Below, piece after piece: positions 34,568-43,601 of a stretch of DNA of 64,000 nucleotides (positions are counted from its first letter, which is position 1; every line of letters starts with the position of its first letter). Origin of the DNA: Paenibacillus_D tarimensis_A (GTDB taxonomy: Bacteria; Bacillota; Bacilli; Paenibacillales; Paenibacillaceae); contig CP166298.1 of the NCBI GenBank assembly GCA_041281825.1, positions 3,844,001 through 3,908,000 of the forward strand, in the 5' to 3' direction. The translations under genes and the position numbers were made by a program. The notes beneath the pieces were generated by a model. The model worked only from the letters and a program-made list of their open reading frames with translations. It had not been told where the DNA came from and did not search any database.

Positions 34568-35287
34568 TTACATCAAACCCTGTTCCTTCAAACTAACAAA
34601 TCGGCGGTCGCCGATGATTATATGGTCCAAGACATCGATACCGACCAGTTCACCCGCCTCGGACAGCCTTCGGGTAAGTGAAATGTCCTCAGGACTCGGA
34701 GTGGGATCGCCGCTCGGATGGTTGTGTATGCAAATCAGTGAAGCGCTGCTGCACTTGATCGCCGCCCGAAATACTTCCCGCGGATGAACGAGCGAGGCGT
34801 TCAGCGTGCCTACGGATAACGTTTGTTCCGCAACGACCTGATTTTTCGTATTCAAAAATAAACAGACAAAATGCTCTTTCTGTAAGTACCGGAGCTGCTC
34901 CATCATATAGTCCGCTGCGTCTTTCGGACTGCGTATAGTGAGCTTGTCCTCCTGCTTGGACCTGGACAACCGCCGGCCGAGCTCGATTCCGGCGCGGATC
35001 TGGAGCGCTTTAGCCAAGCCGATTCCTCGAATCGACGTCAGCTCCTCCATACTCATATCGACCAGATTACGCAAGCTGCCGCATTCGCTTAAGAGACGCC
35101 CGGCCAAATGGACAGCCGATTCCTGCTTTGTCCCCGTTCTCAACAAAATAGCAATCAGTTCGGCGTGACTTAAGGCTTCGGCTCCGAGCATCATCATGCG
35201 TTCTCTCGGTCGATCTTCACTGGGGACATCGCGTAAAACCAGATTTCCCGTTTCCATGTCTAATCCCGCTTTCTTCATCCCCAACAT
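34568..35287 (-). CDS. radC: RadC family protein (JAB1/MPN domain)
   Basis: 239 aa. An N-terminal helix-hairpin-helix region (~40-95, GAEALSHAELIAILLRTGT, LTSIRGIGLAKALQI) precedes the JAMM/MPN+ metalloprotease-like domain with HNHPSGDPTPSPED (His-x-His...Asp) (~185-200). The cellular function is uncertain; a role in repair is not supported by recent work. Several N-terminal ATGs exist (35287, 35278, 35257) and none has a strong SD. Conserved maf-radC-mreB order. Confidence 0.93.
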   Translation of the reverse strand: MLGMKKAGLDMETGNLVLRDVPSEDRPRERMMMLGAEALSHAELIAILLRTGTKQESAVHLAGRLLSECGSLRNLVDMSMEELTSIRGIGLAKALQIRAGIELGRRLSRSKQEDKLTIRSPKDAADYMMEQLRYLQKEHFVCLFLNTKNQVVAEQTLSVGTLNASLVHPREVFRAAIKCSSASLICIHNHPSGDPTPSPEDISLTRRLSEAGELVGIDVLDHIIIGDRRFVSLKEQGLM

Positions 35288-35298
35288 GCGAATGATAG

Positions 35299-35934
35299 TT
35301 AGATGGTTTCGATTCCAAATTCCAGCAGCAAATCCGCGAGCAGTGAGACCGACAGTCCGACTACATTGAAATAACAGCCTTCGATACGGTCGACAAACAC
35401 TGCGCCAAGTCCTTGCGCAGCATAACTCCCCGCCTTGTCCATCGGTTCACCGGAAGCGACATACCGCTCAATTCGCGGCGAATCGAGCGGTTTCATATAA
35501 ACACGAGTGACGCGATGCTTTACGATCTCACGGTCGCCTCCGGTTTCTATACAGGCAATACCGCTGTATACTTCATGCGAACGGCCCTGAAGACGCGACA
35601 GCATCTCCTTCGCCTCATTCGCATCCTTCGGCTTGCCCAACACCTCACCATCAAGCACGACAATCGTGTCCGCCCCGACAATTACTGACGGTCCTGCGTC
35701 CGATTCCGTCTTTTTCAGCACTTGCCTGACCGCACGCGCCTTGCGAACGGACAGCTGCTCCACAATTTGCGCGGGAGACCATTCCGGAACGACCGTTTCG
35801 TCGGCTTCGGAGGACATGATCTTGACGGGCAGCCCGATATGTAGCGATTTAATTAACGCGTGCCTGCGCGGAGAAGAGGATGCAAGCACCAGCCCAACAT
35901 ACTCAGTCGTTACGGATTGCGATATCCCGTTCAT
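35299..35934 (-). CDS. maf: Maf family nucleotide pyrophosphatase
   Basis: 211 aa. The signature LASSSPRRHALIKSL (~17-31) and VGADTIVVLDGEVLGKPKD with catalytic Asp (~86-104) are present, plus GSYAAQGLGAVFVDRIEGCYFNVVGL. Maf hydrolyses non-canonical nucleotides (dTTP/UTP class) and has been linked to septum inhibition. SD AAAGGAG. It sits directly upstream of radC. Confidence 0.96.
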   Translation of the reverse strand: MNGISQSVTTEYVGLVLASSSPRRHALIKSLHIGLPVKIMSSEADETVVPEWSPAQIVEQLSVRKARAVRQVLKKTESDAGPSVIVGADTIVVLDGEVLGKPKDANEAKEMLSRLQGRSHEVYSGIACIETGGDREIVKHRVTRVYMKPLDSPRIERYVASGEPMDKAGSYAAQGLGAVFVDRIEGCYFNVVGLSVSLLADLLLEFGIETI

Positions 35935-35973
35935 ACTTCAGTCTCCTTTGCCTGGCGCGGCGTTCATTTTCAT

Positions 35974-36216
35974 TTACATTTTACGATAAATCCAGATGGC
36001 AAGTGCCGCCCCGATTAAACTTAGCAGACTGATGTCAACGCGTATCGTCAAATCGTAGCTGAAAACGAGCAGATCGGCTGCAGGTGACCAACTGATGCTG
36101 GAGGTCTTTGTAAGAAAAGATAACCCGGGCACCGCCGTCAGCCATCTCGATACGAGCGCGCCTCCCAGAAGACCGAGCACGATAAATAGAAGAAGCACCC
36201 ATGCATTTTTCTTCAT
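35974..36216 (-). CDS. Small membrane protein, DUF4321 family
   Basis: 80 aa from the ATG at 36216 (SD GAGGG at 9 bp; a TTG two codons earlier is too close). Two membrane helices (~7-27 and ~61-78) are separated by a ~30-residue extracytoplasmic loop. The pattern matches the DUF4321 family found beside maf in Firmicutes. Function unknown; the elongasome neighbourhood may hint at an envelope role. Confidence 0.75.
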   Translation of the reverse strand: MKKNAWVLLLFIVLGLLGGALVSRWLTAVPGLSFLTKTSSISWSPAADLLVFSYDLTIRVDISLLSLIGAALAIWIYRKM

Positions 36217-36277
36217 TTCCAACGTCCCTCGTCATTTTTTGACATCCATTCTTTATTATACGTTGGAACGAACCGCA

Positions 36278-37588
36278 TTACAATGCGACGATTTGCTCAA
36301 GCCACGCTTTCTCCCCCAGGACCGCCTCCATCAATGCCGTCTGCGTTGTCCATAAATGCGCGCGCGACGGATTCTTCTCATATTCGCTTAACGATACGGC
36401 CGCCGTGTTAATCGATCTGACCAGCTTTTCATATTCGGCCTTGCCCGACGCTTCGATACCGGATTGAACGGCGGACGCCGCCGTCGTCCACTGCTGGTGG
36501 GAATCCTTCCAAGAGGTGCCGATCGGGCCAGGCTTTTCTTGCTCAAGCTGACGGATCGTCAGCTCATTAAAAAGACGAATCAGTTGATCGGTCCGTTCAA
36601 AAAATGCGGTTAATGTTTCGCCCTCGCCGCCAAACCGGACGGATGAAGCCGATGGCGTTGTGACGGCTTTCACATATACATCGGGAACAGTCAACTGTTC
36701 CGTAAGCCTTTCTGCTTGCGTACGATCCGCCGCAATACCGGCATAGACCCGGAAATCGCCGCCTGCCGCAGCAGCCGCAGCAAATCCCTGCTCCTTTAAT
36801 TCCAATGCAGCGCTTTCCATTCCCTCCTTGCTGCTGAAAACGCCGATTTGCAGCATATAGTAAGTAATGGAAGGCAGCTCCACCTGTACGGCTGCGCCCT
36901 CCGGTTCATTCGGCAGCGTATTTACCGGACCGGTTTCATCGGTTATTGAAGCTGCCGGATCACTTTGGTTGACCGCAGGCTGCGAATCGGCGACGATCGG
37001 CAGTGAATTGCCGGTATTGCCGCTTCCGGGCCATACCGATTCTCCGGCAAACAAAGATAACACCATATAACCGAATAATGCTCCCGTTGCAATTGCTCCC
37101 GTTACGGATGCGAATACTTTGAGCCAGGACGGTCCCGAAGAAATTCGGCGAATGCGCTCTACAGATCCGCCCGAATAAACGTCTGCGCTTTTTACTCCTT
37201 CCGCCCGCAGACCGTCGTACCAGCCGCCGGACATCGGAACCGTTTTTTCGGTGCCGGAATATTCTTTATCGTCTCCCAAATCTATTTCAATCATTCGATC
37301 TGCTTGGGCTTGGGGACGCGTATCCTCGCTTGATTCCTGCCGGTAATCGGCTTCCCGTATAAGCTTCTCCAACGCGTTCGGGTCATCCTGGAACGGGCTG
37401 TGCCACGGGGCGATTTCTTGCGTAAATTGCATTTCGTCCTGAAAGATGGATACGACCTTCGGCTTGTCCGCCGCTTCTTGATGGAGTTTCAGCTCTTTGT
37501 CCTGACTCGCTTCCTTCAGGCGGGATTCTCCCATGGATGCGCCCGATTTATGTTCGAAACGGAAAGTCATCCGCGCTTTCTCGCTCAT
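36278..37588 (-). CDS. SPOR-domain transmembrane protein
   Basis: 436 aa from the ATG at 37588 (AAGGAG at 8 bp). The cytoplasmic N-terminus of ~155 residues is acidic and probably disordered; one membrane helix (~158-182, FASVTGAIATGALFGYMVLSLF) follows; then a Pro/Ser-rich linker, a SPOR domain (~243-305, YYMLQIGVFSSKEGMESAALEL) that should bind denuded peptidoglycan, and a C-terminal ~120-residue helical region. The topology is that of divisome or sporulation-septum SPOR proteins. Located between murC and maf. Confidence 0.8.
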   Translation of the reverse strand: MSEKARMTFRFEHKSGASMGESRLKEASQDKELKLHQEAADKPKVVSIFQDEMQFTQEIAPWHSPFQDDPNALEKLIREADYRQESSEDTRPQAQADRMIEIDLGDDKEYSGTEKTVPMSGGWYDGLRAEGVKSADVYSGGSVERIRRISSGPSWLKVFASVTGAIATGALFGYMVLSLFAGESVWPGSGNTGNSLPIVADSQPAVNQSDPAASITDETGPVNTLPNEPEGAAVQVELPSITYYMLQIGVFSSKEGMESAALELKEQGFAAAAAAGGDFRVYAGIAADRTQAERLTEQLTVPDVYVKAVTTPSASSVRFGGEGETLTAFFERTDQLIRLFNELTIRQLEQEKPGPIGTSWKDSHQQWTTAASAVQSGIEASGKAEYEKLVRSINTAAVSLSEYEKNPSRAHLWTTQTALMEAVLGEKAWLEQIVAL

Positions 37589-37696
37589 GCCCATCTCTCC
37601 TTGTCCAAATGTCGTCTATTCTACTCTATGAAAGGAGACGAATGGATATGATTGAAAGAAGCGGCGCCGGTTAGAAAAACTGCCCGATCCGAGGTT

Positions 37697-37742
37697 ATCA
37701 TAAATAAAATATCCCCCGGTGACGTTCGTTCCGGAGGATATT
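37697..37742 (-). terminator. Rho-independent terminator after murC
   Basis: Minus strand: AATATCCTCCGG / CCGGGGGATATT, 12-bp stem with one mismatch, followed by TTATTTATG. It starts 3 bp after the murC stop. The short T-run makes efficiency moderate. Confidence 0.75.
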
Positions 37743-37744
37743 CA

Positions 37745-39145
37745 CTATTCTTGCCCGTTTCTGAGCCGTTTGGCTAAATGATCGGCGACCTTCCAGATGT
37801 CCCCGGCTCCCATCGTCAGCACGAGATCGCCGGGTTTAATGTGGTCCCCGAGATATTGCTGCGCTTCTTCCTTAGTCGGAATATAGGTAACATTCGGATT
37901 GCTGTTGCGACTGATCAGTTCAACCAGTTTGCCTGCGCTTATGCCTTCAATCTGCTTCTCACCCGCAGGCGAGTAGATATCGGTAATAACGACTTCATCC
38001 GCCTCTCCGAACGCCCGGCTGAACTGTTCCAGCAAAAAGAACGTCCTTGTATAGCGCTGCGGCTGAAACACAGCAATAATTTTTTTCCCGGTCGCCTTCG
38101 CGGCGCTGATCGTCGCTTGAATTTCTGTCGGATGGTGCGCGTAATCGTCAATGACAAGGATATCGTTCGCTTCGCCCAATACCTGAAAACGGCGTTTCGC
38201 TCCCCGGAATTCTTTAATCGCATCGGCAATCTGATGAAATGCAATGCCCGCTTCTATGCATACCACGACCGTCGCCAATGCATTGCTGACGTTGTGCCGC
38301 CCGGGCACCGACAGCACAATCCGGCCAAGCGCATGTCCATGCCGGGTCACATCGAACGACACTTTGCGGTCCCCGAGCTCAAGCCGCTCCGCTTTGTAAT
38401 TCGCATCCCCCTCGAGGCCGTACGTGATGGTTTTTATTCCTCTGCTTTGCAGAACCGGCAGCATCTCCCGGATATTCTCATCATCCGAGCACAGGATCGC
38501 ACAGCCGTCTCCCTTCACTTGTCCGAGAAATTGAACATAGGCCTTTCTCAACAAATTGAAATCCCCGTTGTAATTCTCAAGATGGTCGGCCTCGATGTTC
38601 GTCACAACAGCCAGTGACGGGTGATATTGCAGAAACGACCCGTCGCTTTCATCCGCTTCGGCGACGACATAATCTCCTTTGCCGGCCTTCGCATTCGTGC
38701 CGACATTGACAATTTCACCGCCGATGATATAAGTGGGATCCAGCTTGCAGCTCTCCATTACAAGCGCGATCATGGACGACGTTGTCGTCTTGCCGTGCGC
38801 TCCCGCAACCGCGATGCCTTTTCTTGCATTCATCAGTCTGGCGAGCATCTGCGCGCGGTGAATAATCGGAATGTTCTGCTCCTCGGCCGCCATCCGTTCC
38901 ACATTATCCTTGGACAATGCCGTAGAATAGACAACCAGATCGGCCCCGTGAACATGCTCGGCCTGGTGCCCGATATAGATCCGTGCGCCTTTGGCCGCCA
39001 ATTTCTCCGTCAGCTCCTGTCCGGCGACATCCGAGCCCGTTACTTTGTATCCCATTTCAAGCATCACTCTTGCTATTGCACTCATTCCGTAACCGCCGAT
39101 GCCAATGAAATGCACGTGTTCTGACGTATTCAAAAGACGTTTCAC
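37745..39145 (-). CDS. murC: UDP-N-acetylmuramate--L-alanine ligase
   Basis: 466 aa. N-terminal Rossmann-like domain (HFIGIGGYGMSAIARVM), central ATP-binding domain with AGAHGKTTTSSMIA (~110-123), AEADESDGSFL, NIEADHLENY, and C-terminal FQPQRYTRT. It adds L-Ala to UDP-MurNAc. The GTG at 39145 overlaps the folC stop as GTGA, so translational coupling is likely; a TTG one codon earlier is directly abutted by the weak SD. In B. subtilis murC lies elsewhere. Confidence 0.96.
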   Translation of the reverse strand: MKRLLNTSEHVHFIGIGGYGMSAIARVMLEMGYKVTGSDVAGQELTEKLAAKGARIYIGHQAEHVHGADLVVYSTALSKDNVERMAAEEQNIPIIHRAQMLARLMNARKGIAVAGAHGKTTTSSMIALVMESCKLDPTYIIGGEIVNVGTNAKAGKGDYVVAEADESDGSFLQYHPSLAVVTNIEADHLENYNGDFNLLRKAYVQFLGQVKGDGCAILCSDDENIREMLPVLQSRGIKTITYGLEGDANYKAERLELGDRKVSFDVTRHGHALGRIVLSVPGRHNVSNALATVVVCIEAGIAFHQIADAIKEFRGAKRRFQVLGEANDILVIDDYAHHPTEIQATISAAKATGKKIIAVFQPQRYTRTFFLLEQFSRAFGEADEVVITDIYSPAGEKQIEGISAGKLVELISRNSNPNVTYIPTKEEAQQYLGDHIKPGDLVLTMGAGDIWKVADHLAKRLRNGQE

Positions 39146-40494
39146 CAACCTTTTTCAGAATCCGAATTGTAAAGCAAGCGGGATCGAACGTCCGCAATCA
39201 AATATAGAGTTCCGGTGACGACCGCCAAATCTTCGGGGCCCGTTATCGCTTGCAGCCGTTCCAGCGCAGCGCGCCAATCCGGCTCCACAATAAGCTCTAA
39301 GGACCGATCCTTACCGGCGAGTTCTACTTGCTTTGCCAAATCGGCCGCAGCGAGCTTTTTGCGGAAATCAGGCTCGGTCACAATCAGCGTGTTTACTAGT
39401 GGTAGTATATGCCGTAAAGTCTCTTGGTGATTCTTATTTGAAAGCATCCCGATCATGAGGTGAAGCCCGTCGTACCGGTAAACTTCCCGCAAAGCAGCCG
39501 CAAGCTTCTCCGCTCCTTCCGGATTATGCGCGCCGTCAAGCAGAATGCGCGGAGTTGAGCAGACCATCTCAAGCCTGCCCGGCCATTCCGCTTGCCTGAG
39601 TCCGGTTTTCAGGTCGTCGTCTTCCATAATCAAAGCATTGTACTGCCGCAGCACTTCCATCGTCATCACCGCAACAGCCGCATTCGTTCTCTGATGTGCG
39701 CCGCTCAGTGTAATCGTCAGCGGTTCAATCGAACGAAACAGGCCTTCAAACCGGAAGCTCTGCTCGCTCTCGTGCACGGAAATCGGATTCTCATGATACT
39801 GCTCTCCCAGCAAATACAAGCTGCTCTTATTTCGTGAAGCCGTCTCTCGTATAACTTCTACGACCTCCGGCTGGTCAACGGCGCTGACCACCGGCACGCC
39901 GGGTTTAATAATTCCCGCCTTCTCCCTGGCAATGTCGGTTAACGACTCTCCGAGCAAATCCATATGGTCGCGTCCTACATTGGTAATGACCGAAACGACA
40001 GGCACGACAACGTTTGTGACGTCCAACCGGCCGCCAAGCCCCGTTTCCCATACGACATAGTCCGGATAAACGACCTTTGCGAAGTAAAGAATGGCAAGCG
40101 CTGTCGATACCTCGAACATCGTAGGCGAACCGAGCTCTGAAGCCGCAAGCTCTTCCACATGCGGCTTCAGTTCATTCGCCAGCCTGAGCAGCGTTTCTTC
40201 TTCAATGTCTTCGCCATTATATTGGAAACGATTCGTGAATTTCGTTATATACGGGGAGGTAAAGGTTCCGACATCATAACCGCATTGCTTTAATACACTG
40301 GACAGATATGCGCAGACCGATCCTTTGCCGTTCGTTCCCGCGACATGAATAAATTTTAACCGCCTGTGCGGATTGTCGAGCCGTTCAAGCAGCGTCGTCA
40401 TCCGCTCCAATCCGGGACGGATGCCGAACGGGATCAGCCCTACAATCCACTCCCTTGCTTCTTCATACGATTTCAGCGGCGTCTCGTTGTTCAT
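39142..40494 (-). CDS. folC: Bifunctional folylpolyglutamate/dihydrofolate synthase
   Basis: 450 aa from the ATG at 40494 (SD AAGGAAGG at 9 bp; the TTG at 40503 lies against the SD). Mur-ligase superfamily: IHVAGTNGKGSVCAYLSS P-loop (~52-66), FTSPYITKFTNR, TGLGGRLDVTNVV, LLDGAHNPEGAEKLA. It adds glutamate to folates. valS-folC is the conserved Bacillales order, with a 27-bp gap. Confidence 0.94.
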   Translation of the reverse strand: MNNETPLKSYEEAREWIVGLIPFGIRPGLERMTTLLERLDNPHRRLKFIHVAGTNGKGSVCAYLSSVLKQCGYDVGTFTSPYITKFTNRFQYNGEDIEEETLLRLANELKPHVEELAASELGSPTMFEVSTALAILYFAKVVYPDYVVWETGLGGRLDVTNVVVPVVSVITNVGRDHMDLLGESLTDIAREKAGIIKPGVPVVSAVDQPEVVEVIRETASRNKSSLYLLGEQYHENPISVHESEQSFRFEGLFRSIEPLTITLSGAHQRTNAAVAVMTMEVLRQYNALIMEDDDLKTGLRQAEWPGRLEMVCSTPRILLDGAHNPEGAEKLAAALREVYRYDGLHLMIGMLSNKNHQETLRHILPLVNTLIVTEPDFRKKLAAADLAKQVELAGKDRSLELIVEPDWRAALERLQAITGPEDLAVVTGTLYLIADVRSRLLYNSDSEKGW

Positions 40495-40521
40495 TTCCTC
40501 CAACCTTCCTTCTCCCCGCAG

Positions 40522-43182
40522 CTACCCGCGCAATTCGGCGATTCTCGCCAGAACCTTGCCGCGTTTATCCGCATAGTCGTTCATCTTCGCCCGTTCTTCT
40601 TCAATCACCTTCGCAGGCGCTTTGGCAACGAAGCCTTCATTCGCGAGCTTTTTCTCCACCCGTTCGACCTCAGCGTTTAAATGGTTCAGATCTTTTTCCA
40701 ACCGTGCGATTTCCTGAGCGATATCAATCAAGCCCGCGAGCGGCAAGAACAGCTCCGCACCGGTCACTACCGCAGTCATCGCTTTATCCGGTGGCGCAAG
40801 CTGGGGCCCGATCGCAAGCGTCGACGTACCGCAGAAACGGCAGATGTATTCTTCGTTCCTCTGCAGAATCGCAGCGCTCGAAGCATCGGAGGGCTTAATT
40901 TGCAGCTCGACTTTTTTGCTCATCGGCACATTTACCTCTGCACGGATGTTGCGTACGGAACGAATGATTTCCATCAGCAGCTCCATTTCCTTAACGGCTT
41001 CCGGAGACTCCAGCGTCTTATCGTACTTCGGCCATTCGGCAAGCGTAATCGTCTCTCCACGATGCGGCAGATGCTGCCAGATTTCTTCACTGATAAACGG
41101 CATAAACGGATGAATGAGCCGCTGCGTCCGGTCGAGCACGTAAGCAAGCACGGATTGGGTCGCCCGTTTGGCCTGATCGTCTTCGCCGTACAGACTTAAT
41201 TTGGCGAATTCGATATACCAGTCGCATAGATCATCCCAAATGAAATTGTATAAAAGTCGTCCGGTTTCACCGAACTCGTAGCTGTCGATGAGCCGCGTTA
41301 CATCACGGGCGGTCTCGTTCAAGCGGTGCAAAATCCACCGGTCGGCTGTTCCGAGTGTAACGTTTATGTCAATATCGCTTTCCTTCACGCCCTCGAGATT
41401 CATCAGCGCAAAGCGGGAAGCGTTCCAAATTTTATTGGCAAAATTCCGCGCCTGCTCGACTTTCTCCCAGCGGAACCTTAAATCCTGTCCTGGCGTACTG
41501 CCGGTCGAAATCATAAACCGCATTGCATCGGCGCCGTACTTATCAATCACCTCAAGCGGATCGACTCCGTTTCCGAGCGATTTGGACATTTTACGGCCAT
41601 CGGCATCCCGGACCAAGCCGTGCATCAGAACGTCGGCAAACGGAATCTCTCCGGTGAACTCAAGCGCGGTGAAGATCATCCTCGCGACCCAGAAGTAGAT
41701 AATATCATAACCGGTCACAAGCAGGCTTGTTGGATAATACCGCTTCATATCCTCGGTTTGCTCCGGCCATCCGAGCGTGGAGAACGGCCATAAAGCCGAG
41801 CTGAACCAGGTGTCAAGAACGTCACCATCCCGAGTAAGCGAGGAAGAGCCGCATTTGGAGCAGCTGTTCACATCGTCCATCGCAACGTGCAGCTCCCCGC
41901 AGGAATCGCAGTACCATGCCGGAATCCGGTGTCCCCACCACAGCTGCCGGGAGATGCACCAATCACGTACGTTCTCGATCCAGTTCAAATAAATTTTTTC
42001 AAAGCGGTCAGGGACAAATTGTACGCCTTTGCCCGACTTCTGCGCTTCGATCGCCCGCTCGGCGAGCGGCTTCATCGCCACAAACCACTGTGTCGACAAA
42101 TACGGCTCTACAATCGCTCCGCTCCGTTCGCTGTGGCCGACCTGATGAACATGTTCTTCAATGTTAATACAGATGCCTTGCTCCTGCAGATCCTTGACGA
42201 TTTTCTTGCGGCATTCGGCACGGTCGAGCCCCTGATAAGGGCCGGCATGCTCATTCATTGTTCCCGATTCGTCCATGACGATAATCTGCGGCAGCTGATG
42301 ACGCTGACCGACCTCGAAATCGTTCGGGTCGTGTGCCGGCGTAATCTTTACCGCGCCGCTGCCGAAATCTTTATCGACGTATTCGTCGGCAATAACCGGA
42401 ATCTCCCGGCCTATAATCGGCAGTACCAGCATCTGTCCGATTAAGTGCTTATAGCGGTCATCCTCCGGATGAACGGCGACCGCCGTATCTCCGAGCATCG
42501 TTTCCGGGCGTGTCGTAGCCACGGTAATCGATCCTTCGCCGTTTTTCAGCGGATACTGCAAATGATAGAGGTTGCCCTGAACCTCTTTGTACTCGACTTC
42601 AATATCGGACAAAGCGGTACGCGCCGCCGGATCCCAGTTGATGATTTTTTTGCCCCGGTAGATGAGCCCTTTCTCATATAACCGGACGAATACTTCGCGG
42701 ACGGCAAGCGATAACCCTTCGTCCAGCGTGAACCGTTCGCGGGAGTAGTCAAGCGAGAAGCCCATTTTGGCCCACTGCTCGCGTATCGTCCCCGCATAAT
42801 GCTCCTTCCACTCCCAGACCTTCTCCAAAAACTTTTCGCGTCCGAGATCGTGGCGCGACAAGCCTTCCTCGCGCAGCTTTTGTTCGACCTTTGTTTGCGT
42901 TGCGATGCCGGCGTGATCGCTGCCCGGCAGCCATAACGTATCGAAGCCCTGCATCCGTTTTGTGCGGATCATAATATCCTGCAGCGTAAAGTCAAGCGCA
43001 TGACCGATATGCAGCATCCCCGTCACATTGGGAGGCGGAATGACAATCGTATACGCCGGCGCATCCGGACGGTCGCCCGCCTTGAAATAATCGCCCTTCA
43101 ACCAATATTCATACCATTTCTGTTCCGCTGCCTTCGGATCGTAAGTCGTCGGCATCGTTACTGTCGAGTTCGCTTCAGCCAT
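40522..43182 (-). CDS. valS: Valyl-tRNA synthetase
   Basis: 886 aa class I synthetase from the ATG at 43182 (SD GGAGGG), giving MAEANSTVTMPTTYDPKAAEQ. Motifs: PPPNVTGMLHIGHAL (HIGH, ~50), WLPGSDHAGIATQ, the CP1 editing domain with TTRPETMLGDTAVAVHPED, GRKMSKSLGNGVDP (KMSKS), the anticodon-binding helical domain, and a C-terminal coiled coil (~820-886, IARLEKDLNHLNAEVERVEKKL). An upstream in-frame start at 43230 lies in the repeat-bearing leader and is unlikely. Expression is controlled by the T-box leader. Confidence 0.98.
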   Translation of the reverse strand: MAEANSTVTMPTTYDPKAAEQKWYEYWLKGDYFKAGDRPDAPAYTIVIPPPNVTGMLHIGHALDFTLQDIMIRTKRMQGFDTLWLPGSDHAGIATQTKVEQKLREEGLSRHDLGREKFLEKVWEWKEHYAGTIREQWAKMGFSLDYSRERFTLDEGLSLAVREVFVRLYEKGLIYRGKKIINWDPAARTALSDIEVEYKEVQGNLYHLQYPLKNGEGSITVATTRPETMLGDTAVAVHPEDDRYKHLIGQMLVLPIIGREIPVIADEYVDKDFGSGAVKITPAHDPNDFEVGQRHQLPQIIVMDESGTMNEHAGPYQGLDRAECRKKIVKDLQEQGICINIEEHVHQVGHSERSGAIVEPYLSTQWFVAMKPLAERAIEAQKSGKGVQFVPDRFEKIYLNWIENVRDWCISRQLWWGHRIPAWYCDSCGELHVAMDDVNSCSKCGSSSLTRDGDVLDTWFSSALWPFSTLGWPEQTEDMKRYYPTSLLVTGYDIIYFWVARMIFTALEFTGEIPFADVLMHGLVRDADGRKMSKSLGNGVDPLEVIDKYGADAMRFMISTGSTPGQDLRFRWEKVEQARNFANKIWNASRFALMNLEGVKESDIDINVTLGTADRWILHRLNETARDVTRLIDSYEFGETGRLLYNFIWDDLCDWYIEFAKLSLYGEDDQAKRATQSVLAYVLDRTQRLIHPFMPFISEEIWQHLPHRGETITLAEWPKYDKTLESPEAVKEMELLMEIIRSVRNIRAEVNVPMSKKVELQIKPSDASSAAILQRNEEYICRFCGTSTLAIGPQLAPPDKAMTAVVTGAELFLPLAGLIDIAQEIARLEKDLNHLNAEVERVEKKLANEGFVAKAPAKVIEEERAKMNDYADKRGKVLARIAELRG

Positions 43183-43224
43183 GTTCCAACACCCTCCATT
43201 GATCGATATAACCTCTAATTCTGT

Positions 43225-43252
43225 GTTCAAAAAGTCATCGGACTTTTTGAAC
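43225..43252. repeat. Perfect 12-bp inverted repeat in the valS leader
   Basis: GTTCAAAAAGTC-ATCG-GACTTTTTGAAC lies between the T-box terminator and the valS SD. Read on the minus strand it is preceded by AGGCA, and the same end (AGGTA then GTTCAAAAAGTCCG) begins the minC-minD element, so it looks like two element ends joined with almost nothing between. In the readthrough mRNA it would form a stable hairpin ~30 nt before the SD. Confidence 0.85.
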
Positions 43253-43261
43253 TGCCTCTAA

Positions 43262-43537
43262 AAATGCAAAAAAGCTTTCCGCCTCAAAGGACGAAAAGCT
43301 CAGCTTCCGTGGTACCACCTTTGTTTCGCACCTGTCCGCCGATCGTTAACAGGTACGACACTTAATCAGATAACGGCTGCAGCCGGCCTGTCTTAGCGGC
43401 AAACTGCCGATTGGAACAGGCAACTCCGGGACGACCGATTACAGTTACTTCCTGCAGAACCTCTCAGCGTAAACAGTTCCGCTCTCTGAAGGCTTGGCTG
43501 CAATCCTTCCCTTCAACGCTATTGTAAACAATCATTT
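43262..43537 (-). promoter_or_regulatory. T-box riboswitch of valS
   Basis: The T-box sequence GGTGGTACCACGG occurs at 43307-43319 (minus strand), followed by a terminator with arms AGCTTTTCGTCC / GGCGGAAAGCT and TTTTTT (43268-43300). Upstream ~200 nt form the Stem I and II/III region (GAAGGGAAGGATTGC..., AGAGAG and TTCTGCAGGAAGTAACTG segments). Uncharged tRNA-Val should pair with the UGGN bulge and allow readthrough into valS. A GUA triplet in GGAAGTAACTG is a possible specifier, but it was not established. Confidence 0.93.
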
Positions 43538-43543
43538 CCTTAT

Positions 43544-43572
43544 ATAATAACCTTCCGGCGCGGGAGAGTCAA
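43544..43572 (-). promoter_or_regulatory. Sigma-A promoter of the valS T-box
   Basis: Minus strand: -35 TTGACT (43567-43572), 17-bp spacer, -10 TATTAT (43544-43549). It lies in the short space after the ABC ATPase stop at 43602. Confidence 0.8.
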
Positions 43573-43601
43573 TATGGCTTCGAAATCTGCTCCGAAATGC
43601 T

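Noticed and set aside
33357..34787. 476-codon open frame on the plus strand opposite mreB
   Set aside because: Arg-rich, without recognisable domains, fully antisense to mreB and part of radC; no SD.
37778..39124. Two long plus-strand open frames opposite murC
   Set aside because: Antisense to an unambiguous murC with all motifs; composition atypical of proteins.
43183..43230. Longer ValS N-terminus starting at 43230
   Set aside because: The extension lies in the leader containing the inverted repeat, lacks an SD, and is not family-like; the ATG at 43182 has GGAGGG.
43225..43252. Reading the 12-bp inverted repeat as a transcription terminator
   Set aside because: No GC-rich stem and no T-run follows it on the minus strand; the T-box terminator lies upstream and valS must be transcribed through it.
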